From the NCBI GenBank assembly GCA_025363455.1, contig JANYDW010000063.1, positions 17,648-81,647 of the forward strand: a stretch of 64,000 bases of DNA. Reading direction: 5' to 3'. The position numbers were made by a program, and so were the translations under genes. Under the pieces are notes generated by a model that was not told the DNA's origin, made no database searches, and saw only the letters and a program-made list of their open reading frames with translations. The stretch comes from Oleiharenicola sp. GTDB lineage: Bacteria > Verrucomicrobiota > Verrucomicrobiia > Opitutales > Opitutaceae. Below, in pieces: positions 25,720 to 33,069 of this stretch. Positions within the stretch are counted from its first letter, which is position 1. Each line of letters begins with the position of its first letter.

Positions 25720-25970
25720 GGCCACAAAAGGCACAGAAGGCGCAAAACAAGGCAGGGGAGATTGGCCACGAAAAACACGAGAAACACAAAAAGAAGGCAG
25801 GGCGGGGTTAACCAATGGATACTAATCATCACTAATGACGGAAGGGGTTTGGTTCGAAGACCCGGCGTGGATTTTCATTAGTGTGGATTAGTGGTTAAAA
25901 CGGTTTGGAACTCCGTGCCTCTGTGGCTCAAGTTCTGGTTTTTTTGATTTTTGCGTTTTTTGTGGCCAAT
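25720..25970. repeat. Nested inverted repeats between SDR and Gfo/Idh genes
   Basis: Outer arms start GGCCACAAAAGGC and end TTTTTTGTGGCC. Inner arms are TAACCAATGGATACTAAT and, on the minus strand, TTTAACCACTAATCCACACT. The 267-base spacer contains nothing else recognisable. Confidence 0.75.
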
Positions 25971-25972
25971 CC

Positions 25973-27121
25973 TCAGGTGAGTTTTGGGACGTCCACCCAG
26001 GCTCGTTTGGCCCACGAGGCCAAGCCCAACTCGGCCAGCTGTACGCCCTTGGCGCCCTCGTGGAGGCTCCACGGGAACGGGCTCCCGGTGACGACATGCT
26101 TCAGGAACAACTCCCACTGGACCTTGAAGGCATTGTCGTAGGCGCCTTGGTCGGGGACGCGCGTCCAGCCGTCCTTGTACTTGATCGGGCTGTCGATGTC
26201 GGGATTCCAGGTGCAGCGCGGCGTGGCGGCGAGGGCCTGGGCCTTGCAGTCGCGCAGGCCGGCGACGGCCGAGCCGTGCGTGCCATCCACCTGCAGCGTG
26301 AGCAGGTCGTCGCGGTCGACGCGGACATCCCACGAGGAGTTGAAGTGGCAGATGACGCCGTTCACCAGCTCGAATGTCGCGTAGGCGGAGTCGTCGGCCG
26401 TGCATTTGTAGGGTTTGCCGTTTTCGTCCCAACGCGTGGGGATGTGCGTCGCGCCGAGGCAGGTGAGGGACTTCACCTCGCCGAAAAGGTTTTGGATGAC
26501 GTACTGCCAGTGGCAGAGCATGTCGACGATGATGCCACCGTCGTCCTCCTTGCGGTAATTCCATGACGGGCGCTGGAGTTTTTCGAATTCGCCCGTGAAC
26601 ACCCAGTAGCCGAACTCGCCGCGCACGGAGAGGATTTTGCCGAAGAAGCCGGTGTCGATGAGGTATTTCAACTTCAGGAGGCCGGGAAGCCAGAGCTTGT
26701 CCTGCACGACGCCGTTCTTGAGTCCGGCGGCAGTGACCTCCTTGGCGATAGCGAGCGCCTCGGCGGAGGTCGTGGCGGTGGGCTTCTCGCAATAGATGTG
26801 TTTTTTCGCGGCGATGGCCTTGCGGACGCCGGCGGGGCGTTGGCCGGTGAGGGTGGAGTCGAAGTAGATCTGGTTGTCGGCCTTGGCCAGCTCGGCATCG
26901 AGATTGGTCGAGATGCGTGACACACCGGTGCGGGCAGCGAGGGCTTTGAGCTTCTCCTCGCTGCGGCCGACGAGGACCGGGTCGGGCATGATGAGCTCGG
27001 AGTCGGAGAGCTTCACGCCGCCCTGGTCGATGATGGCCTTAATGGAGCGGATGAGGTGCTGGTTGGTGCCCATGCGTCCTGTGACGCCATTCATGATGAT
27101 GCCGATTTTGTGAACTTTCAT
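25973..27121 (-). CDS. Gfo/Idh/MocA-family oxidoreductase
   Basis: A 382-residue NAD(P)-dependent enzyme. The N-terminal Rossmann domain carries GIIMNGVTGRMGTNQHLIR, more like a dihydrodipicolinate-reductase-type glycine loop than the common GxGxxG. EKPTATTSAEALAIAKE has the EKP catalytic Lys, and a C-terminal beta-sheet domain follows. It oxidises or reduces a sugar or inositol-type substrate in the cytoplasm. It lies between the SDR and the isomerase genes on the same strand, consistent with one catabolic pathway for sugars released by the GH88-like enzyme. The actual substrate is unknown. Confidence 0.88.
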   Translation of the reverse strand: MKVHKIGIIMNGVTGRMGTNQHLIRSIKAIIDQGGVKLSDSELIMPDPVLVGRSEEKLKALAARTGVSRISTNLDAELAKADNQIYFDSTLTGQRPAGVRKAIAAKKHIYCEKPTATTSAEALAIAKEVTAAGLKNGVVQDKLWLPGLLKLKYLIDTGFFGKILSVRGEFGYWVFTGEFEKLQRPSWNYRKEDDGGIIVDMLCHWQYVIQNLFGEVKSLTCLGATHIPTRWDENGKPYKCTADDSAYATFELVNGVICHFNSSWDVRVDRDDLLTLQVDGTHGSAVAGLRDCKAQALAATPRCTWNPDIDSPIKYKDGWTRVPDQGAYDNAFKVQWELFLKHVVTGSPFPWSLHEGAKGVQLAELGLASWAKRAWVDVPKLT

Positions 27122-27135
27122 AGAGGAGAGGTTTG

Positions 27136-27208
27136 TGCCCGCGAATAACGCGAATGAACGCGAATAGGATCGGGCAGGATTTGTGTGATTGGCGTGATTA
27201 GCGGGCGG
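27136..27208. repeat. GCGAAT-word inverted repeat
   Basis: Left arm CCCGCGAATAACGCGAATGA and minus-strand right arm CCGCCCGCTAATCACGCCAA. It fills the spacer between the Gfo/Idh start and the isomerase stop. Confidence 0.65.
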
Positions 27209-27216
27209 TTAGTCGT

Positions 27217-28053
27217 TCAGACGTGGTCTTTGTACGCTTGGACGATTTTCTTGAGGAATTCGTTCTGATCGGTGGCCCAGAGGCGCGTGCTGAAGACTTC
27301 GACCTCGTTGAAGCCGTTGAAGCCGGCGGCTTCGACCCACGCGCGGATTTGGCGGAGCGGGATGCAGCCTTCGCCCATGAGGCCGCGGTCGAGGAGCAGG
27401 TCGGTGGTTGGCGTGCGCCAGTCGCAGACGTGGTAGGCGAAGAGGGCCTTGAGCCGGCCACAGCGGGCGATTTCCTGCTCCAGCGCCGGATCCCACCAGA
27501 GATGATAGACGTCGGCTGCGACGCCGACCCAGGGCGACTTGAGCTGCTCGACCATGTCATTGGCCTGGGCCAGGGTATTCACCGCCGAGCGCGAGTCGGC
27601 ATACATCGGGTGAAGCGGCTCGATGGCGAGCTTCACGCCGGCGGCCTGGCACTCGGGCAGGAGCGCGGCGATGCCGTCGACGATCTGCTTGCGTGATTCG
27701 CTCAGCGGCTGGCCCGGGACAGCGCCGCAGACGAGAACGATGAGCGGCGCGCCAAGGAGCTGCGCTTCAAAAATGGCGAGGCGATTGTCTTCAAGGGCCT
27801 TCGTCCGACCGGCGGCCGTGGCGGCCGGAAAAAATCCTCCACGGCAGAGCGACACGATGGACAGTCCCTGGTCGCGCAGCATCCGGCCGGTCTGGGCGAT
27901 GTCGCGGCCGGCGAGCGTGTCACGCCAGACGGTGATGCCCTTCACGCCCGCCGCGGCGAACTCAGCCGCCGCCGTCTCGATCGCCCACGGCTTGGTGGTG
28001 ATCGTGTGGATGCAGAGGCGGCTCAGGTCGGGGAGTGGAGAGGAAGGGTTCAT
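27217..28053 (-). CDS. Sugar phosphate isomerase/epimerase-type TIM barrel
   Basis: A 278-residue protein of the AP-endonuclease-2-like (xylose isomerase-like) TIM-barrel superfamily. Typical segments: SRLCIHTITTKPW, KGITVWRD, KLAIEPLHPMYAD with the metal-binding Glu, VGVAADVYHLWWD and LFAYHVCDWRTP with conserved His and Asp residues. Members isomerise or epimerise keto-sugars using a divalent metal. The start at 28051-28053 (MNPSSPL) is preferred over an ATG 7 codons upstream that lies in the spacer repeat. It belongs to the same minus-strand cluster as the Gfo/Idh and GH88-like genes. Confidence 0.85.
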   Translation of the reverse strand: MNPSSPLPDLSRLCIHTITTKPWAIETAAAEFAAAGVKGITVWRDTLAGRDIAQTGRMLRDQGLSIVSLCRGGFFPAATAAGRTKALEDNRLAIFEAQLLGAPLIVLVCGAVPGQPLSESRKQIVDGIAALLPECQAAGVKLAIEPLHPMYADSRSAVNTLAQANDMVEQLKSPWVGVAADVYHLWWDPALEQEIARCGRLKALFAYHVCDWRTPTTDLLLDRGLMGEGCIPLRQIRAWVEAAGFNGFNEVEVFSTRLWATDQNEFLKKIVQAYKDHV

Positions 28054-28065
28054 GGCGGCTTGGGT

Positions 28066-28132
28066 CGTTCTCATTCTCGTAATTCGTTCTCATTCTCTCA
28101 AGAGAACGAGAAGGAGTAGGAGAACGAGAACG
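28066..28132. repeat. GAACGAGA-word inverted repeat
   Basis: CGTTCTCATTCTCGTAATTC and its inverted counterpart GAGAACGAGAAGGAGTAGG with GAACGAGAACG form a near-continuous hairpin in the 88-base spacer between the isomerase and GH88-like genes. Confidence 0.75.
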
Positions 28133-28141
28133 ATGGAAGAG

Positions 28142-29521
28142 TCATTTCAAACATCCAAAGAAGGTATAGTAGGGCTTGTTCTCGATGATGCGCTGGAGGG
28201 TGAGGGCGGCTTCGCGGAGGTGGTAGTCGCCCCACATGCAGGCCTCGCCACAAGGGACCTTTCGGCCGGGCGGGATGTAGTCCCAGCCGTTCGGGCGATG
28301 ATAGACGGTATGCAGCAGCAGGCCCTGGTGCGTCGGGTCAATACCGAGGTAGGCGTCGCTGAGGAGAGTGCGCATCGTGGTGAGGCCTGCCTGCCAGTAT
28401 TTTTTGCCTTCCGGCGTGGTCTCGCCGAGGTAGCGGGCGAGGCGGAACAGGCCCTGCACGCCGATAGCGGCCGCGGAGCTGTCCACGGGCTCGTGGTCGT
28501 TGCAGGGTTCGGCGTTGCGCGTACGCCAGTCGCCGAGGCGGTGGAGATTCGGCGCGCCGGCGTCCCAATACGGGATGCCGTCGAGCGCGGTGTTGGCGAT
28601 AAACCAGTCGCAAGTGGCGCGGGCGCCCTTGAGGAGAATGGCTTCCCAGTGGGCGCGGCCGCCGAGTGATGCGAGGTCGGCGTCGGGGACGGTCTTGAGG
28701 AACTCGAGTTCCTCGGCGAAACCCACCATCGCCCATGAGAGGCCGCGGGTCCAGGTGGTGAAGCCGGAGAAGCCCTGCTGCGAGTTCGGGCAACGGAAGC
28801 GTCCGTCATTGGTATTGAAGATCGCCTCATGCGTCGTGCGGCCGCGCTCGGCGGGGACGTCGTAACTGTCACGGCCCTCGCCGTAGTAGATCGAGTATTT
28901 CGCCGTCGCGTCGATGTGCTGCAGACCGCGCTCGAGGAGCGAGTGGGCGGCGTCGTTCTCGCCCATGAGGCGATGGCCGAGCCGGTGCGCGACCATGAGG
29001 ATGCGGACGGAGCGGATGGTATCGACGAAGAGGGACTGCGGGCCGTTGAAGGAATAGATATATCCTCCTCCGCCATGAATCCTCGACCAGCGCGCGGCCT
29101 GGACGGCCCCGGAGGCCTTGATCGCCAGCTCGCAGAACTCGACCTGGTCGGCCGGGAGCCGGCCCTCGCGCTGGAGGCGGAGCCAGTTGCCGTAGGTGCT
29201 CAGGTTGTTGAAGCCGTGGTCGTGCACACCGGTGTGCGAGACATGCGAGGCCATGCGGGCGACGGTCAGCTTCTGCGCGGAATCAGCGAAGCGCTGCTCG
29301 CCGGTGGCATCGAACTGGAGGAAGGCGGAGCCGTAGTTGAAGCCCTCGGTCCACTCGGTCCAGCCGCGCGCGGTGTATTTGCCGGCGGCGGTGAAGACGG
29401 GCGAGCCCTTGGCCGGATCGTATTCCTTGAAGATCAGGTCGATCTTCTGCCCGGAAAGTTGCCAGAATTTCTGGAGCGCAGGCGCGAGGGCGGGGGCTTG
29501 AAGTTGTTCGTCGATACGCAT
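28142..29521 (-). CDS. GH88-like unsaturated glucuronyl hydrolase
   Basis: A 459-residue alpha/alpha-barrel enzyme. Marks of unsaturated glucuronyl hydrolases are VHDHGFNNLSTYGNW (D101, candidate catalytic Asp), TRGLSWAMVGFAEE and NDHEPVDSSAAAIGVQGLFR (second Asp). These enzymes add water to the 4,5-unsaturated uronate left by polysaccharide lyases and release it as a keto-acid. No signal peptide is present, so it would act on imported oligosaccharides in the cytoplasm. It links the pectate and heparinase-type lyases in this window with the downstream SDR and isomerase genes. Confidence 0.82.
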   Translation of the reverse strand: MRIDEQLQAPALAPALQKFWQLSGQKIDLIFKEYDPAKGSPVFTAAGKYTARGWTEWTEGFNYGSAFLQFDATGEQRFADSAQKLTVARMASHVSHTGVHDHGFNNLSTYGNWLRLQREGRLPADQVEFCELAIKASGAVQAARWSRIHGGGGYIYSFNGPQSLFVDTIRSVRILMVAHRLGHRLMGENDAAHSLLERGLQHIDATAKYSIYYGEGRDSYDVPAERGRTTHEAIFNTNDGRFRCPNSQQGFSGFTTWTRGLSWAMVGFAEELEFLKTVPDADLASLGGRAHWEAILLKGARATCDWFIANTALDGIPYWDAGAPNLHRLGDWRTRNAEPCNDHEPVDSSAAAIGVQGLFRLARYLGETTPEGKKYWQAGLTTMRTLLSDAYLGIDPTHQGLLLHTVYHRPNGWDYIPPGRKVPCGEACMWGDYHLREAALTLQRIIENKPYYTFFGCLK

Positions 29522-29534
29522 GGGGAAAAGGCGG

Positions 29535-29624
29535 GGTTAACCACTAATGAACACTAATTGGTCACTAATCTGGGAAGTCCGGACTGATCGGGATTAGTGT
29601 CCATTAGTGTGGATTAGTGGTTAA
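29535..29624. repeat. ACTAAT-word inverted repeat
   Basis: Left arm GTTAACCACTAATGAACACT with a third ACTAAT word; right arm on the minus strand TTTAACCACTAATCCACACT with further ACTAAT words. The loop is about 15 bases. It occupies the spacer between the GH88-like gene and the XRE regulator. Confidence 0.85.
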
Positions 29625-29642
29625 ATTCCGGATGGCTTCGGT

Positions 29643-30179
29643 TCAGTAGCGTTTATCTTTTCTGAGGTGCAAAATAACGAACTCCGAGTCGGCGAGGGAC
29701 TCGTAGGAGTGCTGCTGGATGGCGTCGAACTGAATGCTGTCGCCCGTGCTGAGCTCGACGGCCTCGTGCGGCAGGGTGAGTCGGATGCGGCCGCTGGTGA
29801 CCCAGCAGACCTCGGTGTCGTCGTGGTGGATCTCCGGGCGGTTGACCTTGGCGCCCTTGGGCGCCGAGCCGAGGTGGGCGACGACGTTGGCGTACTTGAC
29901 CTGGCGGAACTTGAAGTCGCCGGAGCGGTAAGACTTCTCCGCAGTGCGGTGGGCGAGGTCGGACTCGCACATGGCGAGCAGGTCGGTGGCGCTGAGGCCG
30001 AAGGCGCGGGCGAGGCGATAAAGGGTGTCGAGCTCGGCCGACTGCTGGTTGCGCTCGAGCTTGGAGATGACGCCGACGGAAACACCCGACGCTTCGGAGA
30101 GGGCGGCCAAAGTCAGGTCGTGCTGGTCGCGCAAGGTGCGCAGCACGGAGAAGTCGAACTTTGGGGCAGCGGGGGGCAT
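29643..30179 (-). CDS. XRE-family regulator with cupin domain
   Basis: A 178-residue protein. An N-terminal helix-turn-helix (LRTLRDQHDLTLAALSEASG, then VSVGVISKLERNQQ) is followed by a C-terminal cupin (about 100-175) with RPEIHHDDTEVCWVTSGRIR. This architecture regulates small-molecule catabolism, the cupin binding the ligand. It is the first gene of the minus-strand cluster 24.9-30.2 kb and probably controls it. The start at 30177-30179 is chosen because the domain begins within ten residues; a longer frame upstream covers the likely promoter. Confidence 0.9.
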   Translation of the reverse strand: MPPAAPKFDFSVLRTLRDQHDLTLAALSEASGVSVGVISKLERNQQSAELDTLYRLARAFGLSATDLLAMCESDLAHRTAEKSYRSGDFKFRQVKYANVVAHLGSAPKGAKVNRPEIHHDDTEVCWVTSGRIRLTLPHEAVELSTGDSIQFDAIQQHSYESLADSEFVILHLRKDKRY

Positions 30180-30264
30180 GTTTCGCTGTCGGACAAAAAC
30201 AGGCCTTATATAGGCGTCAACGAAAAAGACATATTGCCGTAATTTCACTCAGTCGGGTTGTCAA

Positions 30265-30370
30265 CACACCCCGGCGCTGCGCGCCACCCCTCTCCAAGAG
30301 GGGACCAGAGACACCTGCCAGCTGCCCTGAATCCCCACTGGAGAGGGGGGCCCGACAGGGCGGGGTGTGT
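30265..30370. repeat. 106-bp inverted repeat, CACACCCC family
   Basis: Arms start CACACCCCGGCGCTGCGCGC with CCACCCCTCTCCAAGAGGGG, and end GGAGAGGGG ... GGGCGGGGTGTG. It lies upstream of the XRE regulator and downstream of the hydroxyacid dehydrogenase, and differs in sequence from the REP and AT-word classes. Confidence 0.8.
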
Positions 30371-30398
30371 CGGGCGGGGGCAACTTAACGGAGCAGCA

Positions 30399-31379
30399 CT
30401 AGGTCGACGTATCGTAGACCTGCGGGGTGATGAGGGCCTGCAGGGGGCGGTCCGCCGCATACGCCCGCAGATTGTTGAGGGCAAATTCGCCGGCATCGCG
30501 CCGCCGTTCGGTGGTCGGACCGGCCAGGTGAGGGGTGAGCGTGACGTTGGACAGGCCACGCAAGCCCGAATCCGCGGCCAAGGATTCCACCGAAAAAACA
30601 TCCAGGCCGACCATGATCCTCCCCTCCTGCGCGATCCGGAGCAGCGCGGCCTCGTCGACCGCGGCCCCGCGACCGACATTGACGAAGACCCCGCCGGGCC
30701 GGATGAGCCGCAGCAGCCGTTCGGTCACGCTGCCGGCGGTCTCCGGGATCAGGGGGGCCAGTTCTACAATGACATCGTTGTCGGCGAACAGAGCCTCGAG
30801 CGAGGCCGCGCGCCGGACGCCATAGCGGGCCTCGGTGGCGGCATCCACATCGGGAGCAAAGGCCGTGATGGAACAGTCAAACGGGCGCAACAGTCCGACG
30901 AGTTCACGGGCGACCGGGCCGAAACCATGCAGGCCAACGCGACGGCCAAAGAGCGAAGCCGTCTCGGTGTGGTCGTCCTTCCAGCCGCCGTCGCGATGCA
31001 GGGCGAAGGTCCAGTGCGTCGCCCGACGCAAGCCGGCCAGCACGTGAAACAGCGCCCACTCGGCGACGATGCGGCTGATGGAACCACCCCAGTTTGAAAC
31101 CAGCAGGCCCGCCTCGATTTGCCGGCGACTGACGAGTTTCCTGACGGAACCCGAAAGATGGCAGACGTAGCGCAGGCTGGGGGGCAACGGCGCGGGCAGC
31201 GGCGGGGTTTTCCAACAGGTGATCAGAATCTCGGGGTCGTGGTCGGCCAGCACCGCGCCAAAGTCCGCGGCCGCCAGCGCGCCGGGGTCGACCTGCGCGA
31301 AGCGGCCCGACAGGCCCCGCACGCCGGCGAGCAGGGGCTCCGCTCCCGGGAGCGCTCGAAGGTGGCATGAGCGCGCCAC
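30399..31379 (-). CDS. D-2-hydroxyacid dehydrogenase, copy 1
   Basis: A 326-residue NAD-binding protein. The second domain has the cofactor loop GLHGFGPVAREL, and VNVGRGAAVDEAAL supplies the substrate Arg. LTPHLAGPT supplies the catalytic His, with the acidic partner in DVFSVES. It would interconvert a 2-keto and a 2-hydroxy acid. A close paralogue lies at 40673-41677: both share WGGSISRIVAEWALFHVL/I-type sequence and end VYDTST. Each copy adjoins a different glycosidase or lyase cluster. The substrate is unknown; sugar-acid catabolism fits the context. Confidence 0.88.
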   Translation of the reverse strand: MARSCHLRALPGAEPLLAGVRGLSGRFAQVDPGALAAADFGAVLADHDPEILITCWKTPPLPAPLPPSLRYVCHLSGSVRKLVSRRQIEAGLLVSNWGGSISRIVAEWALFHVLAGLRRATHWTFALHRDGGWKDDHTETASLFGRRVGLHGFGPVARELVGLLRPFDCSITAFAPDVDAATEARYGVRRAASLEALFADNDVIVELAPLIPETAGSVTERLLRLIRPGGVFVNVGRGAAVDEAALLRIAQEGRIMVGLDVFSVESLAADSGLRGLSNVTLTPHLAGPTTERRRDAGEFALNNLRAYAADRPLQALITPQVYDTST

Positions 31380-31439
31380 GCAGACGCCATCACGACCGGT
31401 CGCGCAGACGCGCCGGCCAGATGGAGGGAGCTGAGCCGC

Positions 31440-32867
31440 TCAACGTTCGATCTTGGTCCCCTCGATTTCGACCACCAGGACGGTGCCGATCGAGTCGTTC
31501 ACCCAGCGGTCCGGGTTGACGAACCGCCGCCCATCGGCCGCGGTCTTGAGTTCGAGCGGACTGCGTTTGGCGTCGGCCAGCGCGTAAACGGAGCTGATCT
31601 TGTTTTTGAAATTGGGGAGCGTGAAGACGGCGAGCGGGCCGTCACGCTCGATCTTGAAGAGCGTGAAGTAGAACTTCCCGGGCTTGGTGGTGCAGCGCCA
31701 GTCGTTGAAGCCGAGAAAGACGGGTTTGCCGGCGCGGTCCTTCAGGTTGCCGGCATAATCGCCGAACTCCTCGCCGAAGGGGGAGCGCCCGGCCCCGTAG
31801 ATCGCCTCGCCGTTGACCTTCAACCAGGCCCCGACCTGCCGGAGGTTGTCCTGGCTGGGTTGCGGGATGACGCCATTGGCCATCGGCCCGACGTTGAGCA
31901 GGTAATTGCCGCCCTTGGAGACGATGTCGACGAGCTTGAAGATCATTTCGCCGGGCGACTTCCAGTTGTGGTCGTCGGAACGATAGCCCCAGGTCTGGTT
32001 CAGGGTGGCCGGCACCTCGAAGGGGTCGTCGCTGGCCTTGGGTGGGACGACGTTGTCGCCCGTGCTCTGGTAGTCGCCGACCGTGCCGAGGCGGCCGTCG
32101 ATGAGCGTGGTGGGCTGCAGGGCGCGCACCATGTCGGTCAGGGCCTTGCCGCGATACTGCTGGTTGTCATCCCGCATGAGCTGCGGGGTGTCGAACCAGA
32201 TGAGGCAGATCGGCCCGTAGTTGGTCAGGAGCTCACGGAGCTGCGGCTCGACCTTGGTCTTGAGATAGCCGTCAAACGAGCCGTCCTTGTCCTTCGCCGC
32301 GTTGCTGGGAAAATCCCAATCATTGCCGGCGCCGCCGCGCTCGTGCCAGTCCTGTGATTGCGAGTAATAGACGCCGAAGCGCAGGCCGCGCTTGGCGCAG
32401 GCGGCCGCGAGCTCCTTGATGATGTCGCGCTTGAACGGCGTGGCGTCGACGACGTTGTAGCGGCTGGCCGCAGACTTGAAGAGGGCGAAGCCGTCATGGT
32501 GCTTCGAGGTGATGACGACGTATTTCATGCCCGCGTCCTGCGCCAGTTGCGCCCATGCGTCGGCGTCGAACTGGACTGGGTTAAACTGCGTCGCGAGCTG
32601 CTCGTATTCGGCGACGGGAATCTTCATCCGGTTCATGACCCACTCGCCGATGCCGGGCGAGCGCTCGCCCTTCCAGTAGCCGGCGGGGATGGCATAGAGG
32701 CCCCAGTGGATGAAGAGGCCGAACTTGTCATGGCGGAACCAGGCGAGGCGCTGTTCCTTGGCCGCCGGGCCTTCCGGATCGGCCGGCGGCGCATCCGCGG
32801 CGGAGAGCAAGGCGGCGCACGCGCCCAGGAGCAGGCAGGAGAAAAGAAAGCGCTGGCGGGATTTCAT
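31440..32867 (-). CDS. Alpha-L-fucosidase, GH29
   Basis: A 475-residue secreted enzyme with a signal peptide (residues 1-23). GH29 marks are FRHDKFGLFIHWGLYAIPAG, the MNRMKIPVAEYEQLA segment, VVITSKHHDGFALFKS and ICLIWFDTPQL, where the Asp is the expected nucleophile. It removes terminal alpha-L-fucose, probably in the periplasm. It is divergent from the TonB receptor gene at 33065 across a 197-base AT-rich control region, an arrangement suggesting coordinated uptake and cleavage of a fucose-containing glycan. Confidence 0.93.
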   Translation of the reverse strand: MKSRQRFLFSCLLLGACAALLSAADAPPADPEGPAAKEQRLAWFRHDKFGLFIHWGLYAIPAGYWKGERSPGIGEWVMNRMKIPVAEYEQLATQFNPVQFDADAWAQLAQDAGMKYVVITSKHHDGFALFKSAASRYNVVDATPFKRDIIKELAAACAKRGLRFGVYYSQSQDWHERGGAGNDWDFPSNAAKDKDGSFDGYLKTKVEPQLRELLTNYGPICLIWFDTPQLMRDDNQQYRGKALTDMVRALQPTTLIDGRLGTVGDYQSTGDNVVPPKASDDPFEVPATLNQTWGYRSDDHNWKSPGEMIFKLVDIVSKGGNYLLNVGPMANGVIPQPSQDNLRQVGAWLKVNGEAIYGAGRSPFGEEFGDYAGNLKDRAGKPVFLGFNDWRCTTKPGKFYFTLFKIERDGPLAVFTLPNFKNKISSVYALADAKRSPLELKTAADGRRFVNPDRWVNDSIGTVLVVEIEGTKIER

Positions 32868-33054
32868 GGGTATTGTTCCGGGGTTGAGGAGACGTCCGTA
32901 CCGCTGACAGGCAAAGCCCGTCCTGCGGGCCGGGTGAAGCCTGCCGGTGGTTACATGGTTAAGTCAACGCGGCGGAAAGCCAGGCTAAGAGGCGGTATCT
33001 AATAATAACCATGCCGTAGCCTAGATAACAATTCGCTTGTATTCGTTATTAATT

Positions 33055-33069
33055 CATAATTATTATGCC
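33055..33069. promoter_or_regulatory. AT-rich palindromic element at the TonB receptor start
   Basis: CATAATTATTATGCC overlaps the ATG at 33065. The core ATAATTATTA followed by TGCC recurs at 44773-44788 upstream of the symporter gene. It is a candidate shared operator, possibly for the LacI-family regulator at 44822; this is inference. Confidence 0.4.

Noticed and set aside
29643..30248. Longer start for the XRE-cupin regulator (23 extra residues)
   Set aside because: The extension lies over an AT-rich promoter-like region with TATATA, and the DNA-binding domain begins at the shorter start.
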